Part shown: positions 50,412-61,523 of the stretch, one piece after another
How positions within the stretch are numbered: the stretch's first letter is position 1
Layout: each line of letters starts with the position of its first letter
Assembly (NCBI RefSeq): GCF_010993745.1
Contig: NZ_WOTN01000001.1
Span: forward strand, 3,041,235 to 3,105,234
Direction of reading: 5' to 3'
DNA from: Fodinicola acaciae
GTDB lineage: Bacteria; Actinomycetota; Actinomycetes; Mycobacteriales; HKI-0501
DNA: 64,000 nucleotides
Translations under genes and position numbers: made by a program
The notes under the pieces: generated by a model
What the model was told of the DNA's origin: nothing
Databases searched by the model: none
Seen by the model: only the letters and a program-made list of their open reading frames with translations

Positions 50412-51110
50412 GTGGAGATCGCCAGCGGCACCGACATCGGCCACAAATATCGCGAGAACTACGACGTGCTGCATGTCGATCTTGAGCCGCCGCTGATCGT
50501 CGTCGCGGACGGGATGGGTGACGGCGACGGCAGCCGCGCGGCTGGTCGTACGACCGCAGAGGTCTTGGTGCCGGCGCTGCGCGCGATCCGGACCGTGACA
50601 CCGGAAGCGTTGCGGGCCGCCGTCTACGAGACCGCCGCGGCCGTACGCGCGGCCGGTGCGCGTATCCCCGGTCTCACCGGTTGCACGCTGGCGGCGATCG
50701 TGCCGACCGGACCGACGGCGTGGATCGTGCAGCTCGGCGACAGCCGCGTCTATCGGCTGCGCGAGGGCTGGCTGGAGCTGCTGACCGTCGACCACACGGC
50801 CGCCTGGATCGGCCTCACGCACGGCTTCCTGCGCGCCGGAGCGCCGGACACTTTCCGTGCCAGCTATCAGCTTTTCCGCTATCTGGGACATCCGGCCAAC
50901 CCGGAGCCCGACCTGCTCGCGGTCGAGCTGCGCGCCGGTGACGTGTTGCTGGCCTGCACGGACGGGATCAGCGACCAGCTGACCTACCAGCAGCTCGTCG
51001 ACATCCTCGGCACCGGCACCTGCGCGGAGATCGTCGCCCGGCTGCTGGCCGCCGCCGAGGCCGCCGGTGGCAACGACAACGCGACCGCCGCGGTGCTGCG
51101 CGTCAGCTGA
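50412..51110 (+). CDS. PP2C-type Ser/Thr phosphatase
   Basis: A 232-residue metal-dependent phosphatase. Metal and phosphate residues appear in RENYDV, VADGMGDGDG, LGDSRVYRL, CTDGISDQL and GGNDNATAAVL, the ordered PP2C motifs. GTG 50412 is the start giving a complete fold; a longer reading includes an implausible basic tail. It could counteract the kinase at 29119, although they are 20 kb apart. Its end overlaps the convergent cdd-like gene by 8 bp. Confidence 0.88.
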   Translation: MEIASGTDIGHKYRENYDVLHVDLEPPLIVVADGMGDGDGSRAAGRTTAEVLVPALRAIRTVTPEALRAAVYETAAAVRAAGARIPGLTGCTLAAIVPTGPTAWIVQLGDSRVYRLREGWLELLTVDHTAAWIGLTHGFLRAGAPDTFRASYQLFRYLGHPANPEPDLLAVELRAGDVLLACTDGISDQLTYQQLVDILGTGTCAEIVARLLAAAEAAGGNDNATAAVLRVS

Positions 51111-51426
51111 TCAGCGTGCCGTCCGGCGCGGCGAGCAGGACCGGAGCCGACGGCGTGAGGTCGTGCACGGCGGCGATGCCGGGGTCGGTGGCGTCGGCGG
51201 CCTCGGTGACGATCGCCGCGGCCTCCAACGCGAGCGCGCCGGACGCCACCGCCGCGGCAACGGCGGCCTGCAGAGCCGACAGCGAGAGCGACGGCAACGC
51301 GACCGTGCATGCCGCGTACGTGCGGCCGTCGGTGTCGCGTACCGCCGCACCTTCCGCGGCCCCCGTGCGGGCCCGCGCCGAGCGCGCCAGCGTGATGATC
51401 TTGGCGTCCTCCGGGTCCAGCTCCAC
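51103..51426 (-). CDS. Cytidine deaminase-like protein lacking the zinc site
   Basis: A 107-residue protein located where actinobacterial genomes carry a gene usually annotated cytidine deaminase, after corC. It has the fold pattern (ARSARARTGAAEGAAV, DTDGRTYAACTVALPSL, LSALQAAVAAAVASG) but the zinc motifs HAE and PCxxC are absent, their places being SLSLSALQ and an Ala-rich stretch. It is therefore unlikely to deaminate cytidine in the normal way. GTG 51426 follows GGAGGAGAAGGC. An upstream GGGATGAT (51461-51468) may be its -10. Confidence 0.8.
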   Translation of the reverse strand: MELDPEDAKIITLARSARARTGAAEGAAVRDTDGRTYAACTVALPSLSLSALQAAVAAAVASGALALEAAAIVTEAADATDPGIAAVHDLTPSAPVLLAAPDGTLIS

Positions 51427-51460
51427 GCCTTCTCCTCCGTCTCAGGTGACCTGCCCGTCG

Positions 51461-51468
51461 ATCATCCC
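51461..51468 (-). promoter_or_regulatory. Promoter element GGGATGAT of the cdd-like gene
   Basis: GGGATGAT occurs on the minus strand 35 bases before the cdd-like start. The same eight bases form part of the elements before era and recO. Here a leader with its own SD separates it from the GTG. Confidence 0.4.
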
Positions 51469-51522
51469 AGTCCCCCGCATCCGAGGACACAATCGGAACC
51501 CGATTGCGTCGTCGCCCAGGGC

Positions 51523-52827
51523 TCAGGTGTGGGCGGGTTCGTCGGTGAGATCGGACTCGTCCGCGGAGGCGCCGGGCAGCCGGCGTACGAGCACGGTGTC
51601 GATCCGGTTGCGGCGGCCGCCGGCGCTCTCGGCGGTCAGCTGCAGGCCGGCGACCTCGGCCTGCGCTCCGGGGATCGGCACCAGGCCGAGCGTCTGGGCG
51701 AGCAGGCCACCGACGGTCTCGACATCGTCGTCGTCCGGCAGCTGGATCCCCATCAGCTCCTCGAGGTCCTCGACCGACAGCCGCGCGCTGACACGTACGG
51801 TGCCGTCGTCCAGGTGCTCGATCGGCGGCGACTCCACGTCGTACTCGTCGGTGATCTCGCCGACGATCTCCTCCAGGATGTCCTCGATGGTGATCAGGCC
51901 GGCGGTGCCGCCGTACTCGTCGATCACGATGCCGATGTGGATCCGCCGCGCCTGCATCTCGCGCAGCAGGTCGTCGACCGGCTTGGACTCCGGTACGAAC
52001 TCCGGCTCGCGCATCGCCGTCGACACCCGCGCGTCGGAGCGGCCGCCGCTGATCGCCATCCGCGCGAGATCCTTGAGATAGACCACGCCGACGATGTCGT
52101 CGATGCTCTCGCCGAGCACCGGGATGCGGCTGAAACCGCTGCGCAGAGCCAAAGCCAGGGCCTGCCGCACCGACTTGGTGCTCTCGATCCAGACAATCTC
52201 CGTGCGCGGCACCATCACCTCGCGCGCGATCGTGTCGCCGAGCGAGAAGACCGAGTGGATCATGTCGCGTTCTTCGTGCTCGACCACACCGCGCCGCTCG
52301 GCGATGTCGACCAGCTCGCGCAGCTCGACCTGGGTGGCGAACGGCCCCTCGCGAAAGCCCCGGCCGGGTGTGACGGCGTTGCCGATCAAGATCAGCAGCT
52401 GGCTCAGCGGCGCGAGTACGCGGCCGATCCAGCGCACCGGCCGCGCGGCGATGAGCGCGACCGGATACGAGCGCTGGCGGCCGATGGTCCGCGGGCCGAC
52501 GCCGACCAGCACGAAGCTGACCACCGTCATGGTGCCGGCGGTGACCAGGCCGGCCAGCCAGCCGACCCCCCACTGCCGGATGGTGAACACCGCGAGCGCG
52601 GTCGTCGCGCTCAGCTCACACACCAGTCGCAGCAACAAGAGCAGGCTGATGTGCCTGGCGAACTCCTTGCGGTCGCCGACCAGCGCGGACAGCGCTCGCG
52701 AACCGCGTACGCTCTCGCGGACCATCTCGCTGACCCGCGCCGGCGAGACCGCCGCCAGCGCGGCGTCGACCATCGCGAAGGCACCGGCGAGGACGACCAG
52801 GCCGACGGCCAGTGCGATGAGCGCCAT
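51523..52827 (-). CDS. CorC/HlyC-family CNNM/CBS transport protein
   Basis: A 434-residue membrane protein with a DUF21/CNNM transmembrane domain (residues 1-150), a CBS pair (VMVPRTEIVWIESTKSVRQA and HIGIVIDEYGGTAGLITIED) and a C-terminal transporter-associated domain (VRVSARLSVEDLEEL). Such proteins are linked to Mg/Co efflux or ion transport. ATG 52827 follows the ybeY stop with a 1-base gap. It is part of the conserved phoH-ybeY-corC group. The hemolysin annotation used for this family is historical. Confidence 0.9.
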   Translation of the reverse strand: MALIALAVGLVVLAGAFAMVDAALAAVSPARVSEMVRESVRGSRALSALVGDRKEFARHISLLLLLRLVCELSATTALAVFTIRQWGVGWLAGLVTAGTMTVVSFVLVGVGPRTIGRQRSYPVALIAARPVRWIGRVLAPLSQLLILIGNAVTPGRGFREGPFATQVELRELVDIAERRGVVEHEERDMIHSVFSLGDTIAREVMVPRTEIVWIESTKSVRQALALALRSGFSRIPVLGESIDDIVGVVYLKDLARMAISGGRSDARVSTAMREPEFVPESKPVDDLLREMQARRIHIGIVIDEYGGTAGLITIEDILEEIVGEITDEYDVESPPIEHLDDGTVRVSARLSVEDLEELMGIQLPDDDDVETVGGLLAQTLGLVPIPGAQAEVAGLQLTAESAGGRRNRIDTVLVRRLPGASADESDLTDEPAHT

Positions 52828-52828
52828 G

Positions 52829-53302
52829 TCAGCCCGCCTGGCGACCCGCCTGCCACGCGGCCAGCAGGCGGTTCTGCAGCGCGAACATCTCACGCTCCTC
52901 GTCCGGCTCGGCGTGGTCGTAGCCGAGCAGGTGCAGCACGCCGTGCACGGTCAGCAGATGCAGCTCGTCGGCCGCCGAGTGGCCGGCGGTCTTGGCCTGC
53001 TCGGCGGCGACCTGCGGACACAGCACGATGTCGCCGAGCAGCGCCGGCTGGTTGCCGAGCGAGTCCGAGCCGGGGCCGCGGTCGACGTCGAGCTCGTCCA
53101 TCGGAAAGGCCAACACGTCGGTCGGGCCCTTCTTGTCCATCCAGCGGTGGTTGAGCTCGGCCATGTATTCGGGGTCGACGATCAGCACCGACAGCTCGGC
53201 CATCGGGTTGACACCCATCTCGTCCAGCGTGTACCGAGCGAGGTCGAGCACCGCGTCGGTGTCGACCTCCTGTCCGGACTCGTTGGATATCTCTATGGAC
53301 AT
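52829..53302 (-). CDS. ybeY: rRNA maturation endoribonuclease YbeY
   Basis: A 157-residue metal-dependent RNase for 16S rRNA 3'-end maturation and ribosome quality control. The zinc motif [11 protein letters not shown] (Hx3Hx5H) is intact, and [13 protein letters not shown] and [11 protein letters not shown] are typical. ATG 53302 lies 10 bp after the phoH stop, and the stop is 1 base before corC, so the three are one operon. Length is normal. Confidence 0.95.
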   Translation of the reverse strand: MSIEISNESGQEVDTDAVLDLARYTLDEMGVNPMAELSVLIVDPEYMAELNHRWMDKKGPTDVLAFPMDELDVDRGPGSDSLGNQPALLGDIVLCPQVAAEQAKTAGHSAADELHLLTVHGVLHLLGYDHAEPDEEREMFALQNRLLAAWQAGRQAG

Positions 53303-53311
53303 GCCGGCAGG

Positions 53312-55459
<2,148 letters not shown>

Positions 55460-55572
55460 GGGCTGCCGCAGTGGGCCTGTCTCGCCTGCTTCCCTTTACC
55501 CGGCGGGATGTTTGTCGAGTCGATTCTACCGCCGGTAACCGACAGTCCGCCGCCGATAATTCCGCCGTACGG

Positions 55573-55620
55573 CCGCGGGGACTCCCTGCGTGCGCCTGGC
55601 GCGCGCAGGGAGTCCCGCGG
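55573..55620. terminator. Long palindrome flush with the serine hydrolase stop
   Basis: CCGCGGGGACTCCCTGCGTG and following bases pair with the complement ending at 55620; one bulged G and one G-T wobble interrupt a stem of about 22 bp around CTG. The right arm ends at the base before the serine hydrolase stop (55621-55623, minus strand). Probable terminator between that gene and phoH. Same core as the palindrome at 40553. Confidence 0.8.
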
Positions 55621-56955
55621 TCACTGCTGCTGGTCGAAGGTCTGCTGGTCGCGGGTCACCCGATAGGTGGCCCAGTTCATCCGGGTGACCTTGCCGGCGT
55701 CGTCGCGGGTCAGCCGCAGTTGCTCGCCGGCCTCACGACCGGAGACGGTGCGATAAAGATCCCTGGAGACCCGCTCGAAGACGGCCGGCGGCAGCTGCTT
55801 CGGCTGGCCGGTGGCGCGTGCCTCCAGGTGGCCGTCGGTCCAGCTGAAGGTGAACTCGGTGCCTTCGGTGAACCAGTGCCCGAGCACGCTGGCCAGCTCG
55901 TCCGGCGGCGCGTCGCCGGGGACCCACGGCTCGATGTCGGCCGGGTCCAGCTCGGCGCTGCGTTCGAGCAGCTTGTGCGGCACCACGGTGATCTGGCCGG
56001 CGGTGCCGGAGGAGCCGAGCACGGCGGCGCCGGTGCCGGTCGTACGGTCGCAGTAGACGCCGGCGATGAAGCCCGGCATGCCACCGGTGTGGCCGACGTG
56101 TACGACGCGGTCGCCGCGCGGGATGACCATCAGGCCGAGGCCGAAGGCACGCTGCCAGTCGGTCTCGTCGGTGACCATCAGCGGATGCACCATCTCGTCC
56201 ACGGTGGACCGCGCGAGCACCTTCTCGTCCGGCATGGCCAGGAACGCGGCCCAGGTCGCCATGTCGGCCGCCGTGCTCCACAGCTGCGCGGCCGGGTTGA
56301 CGCCGCCGAAGTTGACGTGCGGCTCCGGACGTACGCGGTCGCTGAAGACGTCGACCAGATAGCCCTGCGCGACCGGCTCCACCGGCTCGACGGTCGTACG
56401 CGTCAGGCCGAGCGGCTGGATGAGCCGGTCGACGACCAGCTCCTCCCAGCTGCCGCCGGCCAGCCGCGCGACCAGGTGGCCGAGGATCGCGAAGCCGAGG
56501 TTGGAGTAATGGAACCGCCGCGAGGTCGGCAACACCGACTCGACGCGCGCCAGGTCGCTCAGCACCTGGCCGGTGTCCGGCACGTCGAGCGTGTCCCACA
56601 CGTCGCCGTACGGCTCGCGCGCGAGACCGGAGCTGTGCGAGAGCAACCGACGGATCGTGTGGTCGCCGTGTTGTGGCACGTCGAGGTGCTTGGCGACCGG
56701 GTCGTCGAGGTCGAGCAGGCCGGCGTCGCGAGCCTGCATGACCAGCGCGGCGGTGAAGGTCTTGGTGACCGAGCCGATCCGATATTGCGCGTCGACACCT
56801 CTGCCGTAGCCGGGAGCGGCCGCCTCGTACGTCCAGACCGGCCGGTCCTTGCGTACCAGCGCGGCGGACACCGCGGGCACCCGGTGGTCGCGCTGGAGCA
56901 GCCTGACCTCGCGCTCGTACGCGCTGGTCGCCGCCCTGGGGTGGTCGTCGGTCAT
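55621..56955 (-). CDS. Serine hydrolase, class C beta-lactamase/DD-peptidase family
   Basis: A 444-residue member of the PF00144 beta-lactamase family. The catalytic SxxK is SVTK at 62-65, YxN is HYSNLG, and HTGGMPG gives the third motif. There is no signal peptide, so it may act in the cytoplasm or on esters rather than on cell wall. The C-terminal ~110 residues after the catalytic domain are a beta-rich extension. It overlaps the HIT gene start by 4 bp and lies between HIT and phoH, where other actinobacteria usually have nothing. A terminator palindrome abuts its stop. Confidence 0.88.
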   Translation of the reverse strand: MTDDHPRAATSAYEREVRLLQRDHRVPAVSAALVRKDRPVWTYEAAAPGYGRGVDAQYRIGSVTKTFTAALVMQARDAGLLDLDDPVAKHLDVPQHGDHTIRRLLSHSSGLAREPYGDVWDTLDVPDTGQVLSDLARVESVLPTSRRFHYSNLGFAILGHLVARLAGGSWEELVVDRLIQPLGLTRTTVEPVEPVAQGYLVDVFSDRVRPEPHVNFGGVNPAAQLWSTAADMATWAAFLAMPDEKVLARSTVDEMVHPLMVTDETDWQRAFGLGLMVIPRGDRVVHVGHTGGMPGFIAGVYCDRTTGTGAAVLGSSGTAGQITVVPHKLLERSAELDPADIEPWVPGDAPPDELASVLGHWFTEGTEFTFSWTDGHLEARATGQPKQLPPAVFERVSRDLYRTVSGREAGEQLRLTRDDAGKVTRMNWATYRVTRDQQTFDQQQ

Positions 56956-57296
56956 CCGGGCGGCCAGCCGAGGTCGCGGCCACCGAGCAGGTGCAGGTGC
57001 GCGTGGAAAACGGTCTGGCCGGCGCCTTTTCCGGTGTTGAACACCAGCCGGTAGCCGTCGCCGAGCTTCTCGTCCTCGGTCACCTTCACCGCGCTCGCGA
57101 ACATGGCGGACAGCAGCGTCGGGTCGTCGGCCAGCACCGCGGCCGCGTCCGGCAGATGGCGCTTGGGCACCACCAGCACGTGCACCGGAGCCTGCGGGTT
57201 GACGTCCCGGAACGCCAGCGTCCGCTCGTCGTCGCGCACGACCGTGGCCGGGATGTCCCCGGCCACGATCTTGCAGAACAAGCAGTCATCTGACAT
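56952..57296 (-). CDS. HIT-family nucleotide hydrolase
   Basis: A 114-residue HIT domain protein. CLFCKIVAGDIPATVV begins the fold and HAHLHLLGG is the catalytic HxHxH motif; NPQAPVHVLVVPKRH is also conserved. It probably hydrolyses purine nucleoside phosphoramidates. ATG 57296 has a leaderless promoter, TAGGAT 7 bases before it. In many actinobacteria a HIT gene lies upstream of phoH; here the serine hydrolase separates them. Confidence 0.93.
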   Translation of the reverse strand: MSDDCLFCKIVAGDIPATVVRDDERTLAFRDVNPQAPVHVLVVPKRHLPDAAAVLADDPTLLSAMFASAVKVTEDEKLGDGYRLVFNTGKGAGQTVFHAHLHLLGGRDLGWPPG

Positions 57297-57322
57297 GCGG
57301 CCGATCCTATGTCGGCCGGTGG

Positions 57323-58318
57323 TCAGGAGCCGCCGCGGACCAGCATCCGCGTGCGGAGGGTGATCCGGCGCGGTGGACCGGCGGAGCCGGCGATCCGGTC
57401 GAAGAGCAGCCGCGCGGCGCGCCGGCCGAGCTCGATCGTGTCGTGGGTGACCAGCGCGATCGGCCGCGGCAGCAGGTCGGCCAGCTCCACGTCGTCGAAG
57501 CCGGCCAGGCCGGCCTCCGTGCGGACCCGCCGGATGGCGTGCAGCGCGCCGACGGTCATCCGGTTGTTGTCGGCGAAGATCGCGTCGGCCTTGGTCGGAC
57601 CGTTGAGCAGCTCGGCAACGGTTTCCTCGGCGGCCTCGGCGGTGTGGTTGCCGAAGCGTACGAGCGCCTCGTCGAACTCCAGACCGCCGGCCTTCAGCGC
57701 CTGCTTGTAGCCGGCCAGCCGGTGGTGGCCGGTGACGACCGCCGGATCGCCGCCGACATAGCCGATCCGCCGGTGTCCGGCCCGCACCAGATAGTCGACC
57801 GCACGCACCGCGCCGGCCTTGTTGTCGAGCACCACGGCGTCGGCGCGTACGCCACGCGGCGCGCGGTCGACGTAGACGATCGGGGCCCAGCGGGACAGCT
57901 CGGTGTGCAGGTCGGCGTGGTCGTGCGCGGTCGGTACGACCAGCAGGCCGTCGACGCGCCGGCGTACCAGCTCCTGCACCAGGTCGCGCTCACGCTCGAA
58001 GTCCAGGCCGCTGTTGCCGACGATCAGCATGTGGCCGTGCTCGCGTACGACGTCCTCCGCGCCGCGCGCGATAGCCGAGAAAAACGGGTTGGCGATGTCG
58101 GCGATGACCAGGCCGATCGTGTCGGAGGTCTGGCCCGGCCGCAGCGCACGCGCGGCCTCGTTGCGCTGGAAGCCGAGCTCGGCGATCGCCTCCACGACCC
58201 GCGACCGGGTGTCGGGGTGCACATAGCGCTCGTTGTTGACGACCCGCGACACCGTGCTGACGCTGACCCCGGCGACTCTGGCCACGTCGTGCATCGTTGG
58301 GGTCGGCTGGGTCGGCAC
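57323..58318 (-). CDS. LacI-family transcriptional regulator
   Basis: A 331-residue sugar-responsive repressor. The HTH is MHDVARVAGVSVSTVSRVVN with the hinge helix NEAARALRPGQT, followed by a periplasmic-binding-like ligand domain ending DTIELGRRAARLLFDRIAG. An inverted repeat CTTTCA-GG-TGAAAG at 58327-58340 lies just before the GTG at 58318, suggesting autoregulation. No sugar operon is adjacent, so targets are elsewhere; the DUF4185 operator at 20750 has a different half-site. Confidence 0.92.
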   Translation of the reverse strand: MPTQPTPTMHDVARVAGVSVSTVSRVVNNERYVHPDTRSRVVEAIAELGFQRNEAARALRPGQTSDTIGLVIADIANPFFSAIARGAEDVVREHGHMLIVGNSGLDFERERDLVQELVRRRVDGLLVVPTAHDHADLHTELSRWAPIVYVDRAPRGVRADAVVLDNKAGAVRAVDYLVRAGHRRIGYVGGDPAVVTGHHRLAGYKQALKAGGLEFDEALVRFGNHTAEAAEETVAELLNGPTKADAIFADNNRMTVGALHAIRRVRTEAGLAGFDDVELADLLPRPIALVTHDTIELGRRAARLLFDRIAGSAGPPRRITLRTRMLVRGGS

Positions 58319-58326
58319 TCCGGCAC

Positions 58327-58340
58327 CTTTCAGGTGAAAG
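58327..58340. promoter_or_regulatory. Operator of the LacI-family gene
   Basis: CTTTCA (58327-58332) and TGAAAG (58335-58340) are exact inverted half-sites separated by GG, 8 bases before the start of the LacI-family gene. Autoregulatory binding is inferred. Confidence 0.5.
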
Positions 58341-58364
58341 TCGTTGCCGGAAGCCTAGACGCCG

Positions 58365-59006
58365 CTAGCGCAGCGCGGCTCGCGGTGTCGCCGGTGTCGC
58401 CACCTCGCTGCGCAGCAGCCGTACGCCGAGTGGCGCGAGGCCGGCCAGCAGGCAGCCGGCGGCGACCGGGATCAGGTCGAGGCTGATGCCGGGCAGCACC
58501 GCGCCGGCACCGATCAGCGCCGCGCTGACGACCGCGATCCGCCGGTCGGTGCGGGCGGTGAGCAGCACGGCGAAGGCGACCAGCGCGACGTAGAACAGCA
58601 CCGGGCCGGCCAGGTAGACGGCCAGCTCGACGCCGGGGATGGCCTGGACGCGGTGAAATGCCGCGGTCATCGCCGCGCGGCTGGTCGACTGCAGGCCGAC
58701 CACCAGGTCGAGGAAGACCTGCACCAGCGACGCCAGCAGGCCGAGCCACGCGACGATCGCGGTCAGGTCGGTCGCCAAGGCACGCCAGCCGGCCGTACGT
58801 GCCTGCCGGCGCAGCTCGGCGACGACCAGGACGAAGAGCGCCAGGCCGACCAGAAACAGCAGGTGGCTGGTCGTCCACAGGCCACCGGGACCATGCCCGC
58901 TGTCCAGCAGTCGGATCACGCCGTAGACGAGCACGAAAACCGGCGCCGCGAGCATCGCCATCCCGGCGGCCCGTCGTGCGCTGCCGTCCGGCCAGGTAGT
59001 CGTCAT
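58365..59006 (-). CDS. Six-helix membrane protein of unknown function
   Basis: A 213-residue protein with about six membrane helices, including MAMLAAPVFVLVYGVI, LLFLVGLALFVLVVAEL and VAAGCLLAGLAPLGV. No catalytic motif or named family is apparent, although it resembles DUF998-like or similar actinobacterial membrane proteins. It ends 47 bases after the LacI operator region and is read in the same direction as the LacI gene but separated from it by that operator. Function unknown. Confidence 0.7.
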   Translation of the reverse strand: MTTTWPDGSARRAAGMAMLAAPVFVLVYGVIRLLDSGHGPGGLWTTSHLLFLVGLALFVLVVAELRRQARTAGWRALATDLTAIVAWLGLLASLVQVFLDLVVGLQSTSRAAMTAAFHRVQAIPGVELAVYLAGPVLFYVALVAFAVLLTARTDRRIAVVSAALIGAGAVLPGISLDLIPVAAGCLLAGLAPLGVRLLRSEVATPATPRAALR

Positions 59007-59137
59007 GGTTTCTCAGCATCGTCCGCGCGACGGGCCCTCTCATCCGGGAAATCCCCGGGATGTTCCCTGATCTGGAGTGTCTGCGTACGGCCAAACCCCG
59101 GCATCCGCGGCCGGCGATCGTCTGCGACGATCGAGCC

Positions 59138-60526
59138 GTGACGACTCGCATGCCCAGCGCCGGCTATTCCATCACGGTCCGGGTCGCGGTGCCGGCCGAC
59201 GCCTCCGCGGTCGGCCGGCTGACCACCGCGGTCGGCGAGGCCGGCGCGATCATCAGCGCTCTGGACATCGTCGACTCGACGACCGAGAACATCCTCGTCG
59301 ACATCAGCGCGGACACCGCCGACGGCGAGCACGCCAACCAGGTGACCGCCGCGCTGCGCGCGCTCGAGGGCGTCGAGGTGCGCAAGGTCAGTGACCGTAC
59401 GTTCCTGCTGCACCTCGGGGGCAAGCTGGAGGTCACACCGAAGGTCGCGCTGCGCAACCGTGACGAGCTGTCCCGCGCGTACACCCCCGGCGTCGCGCGG
59501 ATCTGCCTGGCGATCGCGGAAAACCCGGACGACGCGCGACGGCTGACCATCAAGCGCAACACCGTCGCGGTCGTCACCGACGGCTCGGCGGTGCTCGGCC
59601 TGGGCAACATCGGGCCGGCCGCCGCGCTGCCGGTGATGGAAGGCAAGGCCGCGCTGTTCAAGCGGTTCGCCGGCGTGGACGCCTGGCCGGTGGTGCTGGA
59701 CACGCAGGACACCGACGAGATCGTCCGAATCGTCAAGGCGATCGCGCCGGCGTACGGCGGCATCAACCTGGAGGACATCGCCGCGCCGCGGTGCTTCGAG
59801 ATCGAGGACCGGCTCCGGCACGAGCTGGACATCCCGGTCTTCCACGACGACCAGCACGGCACCGCGATCGTCGTACTGGCCGCGCTGACCAACGCGCTGC
59901 GCGTGGTGAAGAAGGACCTCTCGGCCGTACGCATCGTCGTCTCCGGCGCCGGCGCGGCCGGCACGGCGATCATGAAGCTGCTGCTGGCGCAGGGGGTCGG
60001 CGACATCGTCGCGTGCGACCGCAACGGGGCTCTGCACAAGGACATGCCCGGCCTGAACGAGTCGATGCAATGGCTGGCCGAGAACACCAACGCGAGCGGA
60101 TATGTCGGCGACGTACGCGGTGCCGTACGCGGCGCGGACGTGTTCATCGGCGTCAGTGCGCCGAACATCCTGGACGAGGACGACATCGCCGCCATGGCCG
60201 ACGACTCCATCGTCTTCGCGCTGGCCAACCCCGACCCGGAGGTCGACCCGGTGGCCGCGCGCCGGCACGCCGCGGTGGTCGCCACCGGCCGCTCCGACCA
60301 GCCCAACCAGATCAACAACGTGCTGGCCTTCCCCGGCGTCTTCCGCGGCCTGCTCGATGCTCAGGCGCGCGACTGGACGACCCCGATGGCGCTCGCCGCT
60401 GCCACCGCCATCGCCGACGCGGTCGGTCCGGACAAGGTCAACCCGACCGTCATCGTGCCGAGCGTCTTCGACTCCTCGGTCGCGCCAGCCGTCGCCGCCG
60501 CCATCCGCGAGGCCGCCACCGCATAG
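59138..60526 (+). CDS. NAD-dependent malic enzyme with N-terminal ACT domain
   Basis: A 462-residue enzyme converting malate to pyruvate and CO2. The first ~80 residues form an ACT-type regulatory domain (YSITVRVAVPADASAVGRLT). The catalytic part has YTPGVARICLAIAENP, TDGSAVLGLGNIGP, VFHDDQHGTAIVVLAAL (metal-binding Asp residues) and the NAD site VSGAGAAGTAIMKLL. GTG 59138 is used; ATG 59150 is an alternative. The product is cytoplasmic. A long hairpin terminator follows the stop. Confidence 0.93.
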   Translation: MTTRMPSAGYSITVRVAVPADASAVGRLTTAVGEAGAIISALDIVDSTTENILVDISADTADGEHANQVTAALRALEGVEVRKVSDRTFLLHLGGKLEVTPKVALRNRDELSRAYTPGVARICLAIAENPDDARRLTIKRNTVAVVTDGSAVLGLGNIGPAAALPVMEGKAALFKRFAGVDAWPVVLDTQDTDEIVRIVKAIAPAYGGINLEDIAAPRCFEIEDRLRHELDIPVFHDDQHGTAIVVLAALTNALRVVKKDLSAVRIVVSGAGAAGTAIMKLLLAQGVGDIVACDRNGALHKDMPGLNESMQWLAENTNASGYVGDVRGAVRGADVFIGVSAPNILDEDDIAAMADDSIVFALANPDPEVDPVAARRHAAVVATGRSDQPNQINNVLAFPGVFRGLLDAQARDWTTPMALAAATAIADAVGPDKVNPTVIVPSVFDSSVAPAVAAAIREAATA

Positions 60527-60568
60527 TCCTCGGTCAAACTGTCGGTGGCCGCGAGGACTCTGGTTTCA

Positions 60569-60625
60569 GGGGTGCTTTTTCGGCTGCACGACCGGGTCCC
60601 GATTGTGCAGCCGAAAAAGCACCCC
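60569..60625. terminator. 21-bp palindrome between convergent genes
   Basis: Arms 60569-60589 and 60605-60625 are exactly complementary (GGGGTGCTTTTTCGGCTGCA and its partner) around a 15-base loop. It lies between the malic enzyme stop and the convergent DUF3800 stop. The arms contain T-runs on both strands, so it can serve as a bidirectional intrinsic terminator. Confidence 0.85.
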
Positions 60626-60668
60626 CGGATATAAAGCCTGCCGCGGGCGTACGACGGTTTCGGCGTGG

Positions 60669-61523
60669 TCAGGCGACGGTCTGGTGGGGCCGCGTCGGCA
60701 GGCCGTCGGATCGCGCGTAGTCCCAGTCGCGGTGTGGCAGTTGTACGAGCTGCCGCTGCTCCGTGTCGTAGTGCCACCGCTCGCCGAAGGCCCAGTTGAG
60801 CAGGTTGTAGCGCGGCGGCTCCAGCACCAGGCCGACCCCGCCGGCGGTGCTCTGCGGCGACCGCATGCCACCGGCCGTACGCCGTGCCATCAGCCGGCTC
60901 AGCAGGGGCGCGAGCGGAGCGCCGAGCGGCTGTCCGGCGACCACCGCGGCGGTCGCGCCGACCACCAGGTTGGCGACCTGCAGGTGCGGCACCTGGCGAG
61001 CGGGTGCGCTCAGCACCGGCAGCACGATCCGCGTCTCGGCCGGATACGGTCCCTCCGCCGGCCGGACCTCGGCGAGGTCACGCGCGGCCGAGGTGAGGTC
61101 CTCGTCGACCGGATCGGCGACCACCACGGCGATCTCGTCGCGATCCTGGAGGTAGGCGGCGACGCCGCCGAGAAACGTACGCACCACGTCGTCGCGACCG
61201 GCCACGTCCTGGTCGGCGACCACCACGACGGACCGTACGTCCCGGCGCATCGCCGCCGCCAGCACGGTGGTGTGGACGTGCAGGCGGCGGTCGCGGTCGT
61301 TGGCCGGCTGCACCTGGCAGCCGCCGCGCTGCCGGCCGTCGGTGGACCAGTCCAGCCGCTCGCCCGGCGCCAGGCCGGCCTCGCGGCGGATCCGGCGCAG
61401 GTCGCTGTCGAAGCCGGCCACCTCGCCCTCCGGCACCAGGATGCCGCCGATCGCGCGGATCGCACCGAGACCGGACCGCGCTGGCGCGGGCACCTCACAG
61501 CCGTCCATGAACACCAGGTACAA
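60669..61523 (-). CDS. DUF3800 domain protein
   Basis: A 284-residue protein of the DUF3800 family, whose RNase-H-like fold is found near mobile or defence genes in some genomes. LYLVFMDGCEVPAP at the start holds the conserved Asp after a beta strand; VVADQDVAGRDDV and VVVADPVDEDLT supply further acidic residues. TTG 61523 is chosen because AGGAGG lies 7 bases before it, and it yields the family-typical first strand; GTG 61514 and ATG 61508 are alternatives. No defence neighbour is apparent here. Function unknown. Confidence 0.72.
   Translation of the reverse strand: MYLVFMDGCEVPAPARSGLGAIRAIGGILVPEGEVAGFDSDLRRIRREAGLAPGERLDWSTDGRQRGGCQVQPANDRDRRLHVHTTVLAAAMRRDVRSVVVVADQDVAGRDDVVRTFLGGVAAYLQDRDEIAVVVADPVDEDLTSAARDLAEVRPAEGPYPAETRIVLPVLSAPARQVPHLQVANLVVGATAAVVAGQPLGAPLAPLLSRLMARRTAGGMRSPQSTAGGVGLVLEPPRYNLLNWAFGERWHYDTEQRQLVQLPHRDWDYARSDGLPTRPHQTVA

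Noticed and set aside
60669-61523. DUF3800 protein as evidence of a defence island
   Set aside because: No nuclease, helicase, methylase or other defence partner lies next to it; neighbours are housekeeping genes.
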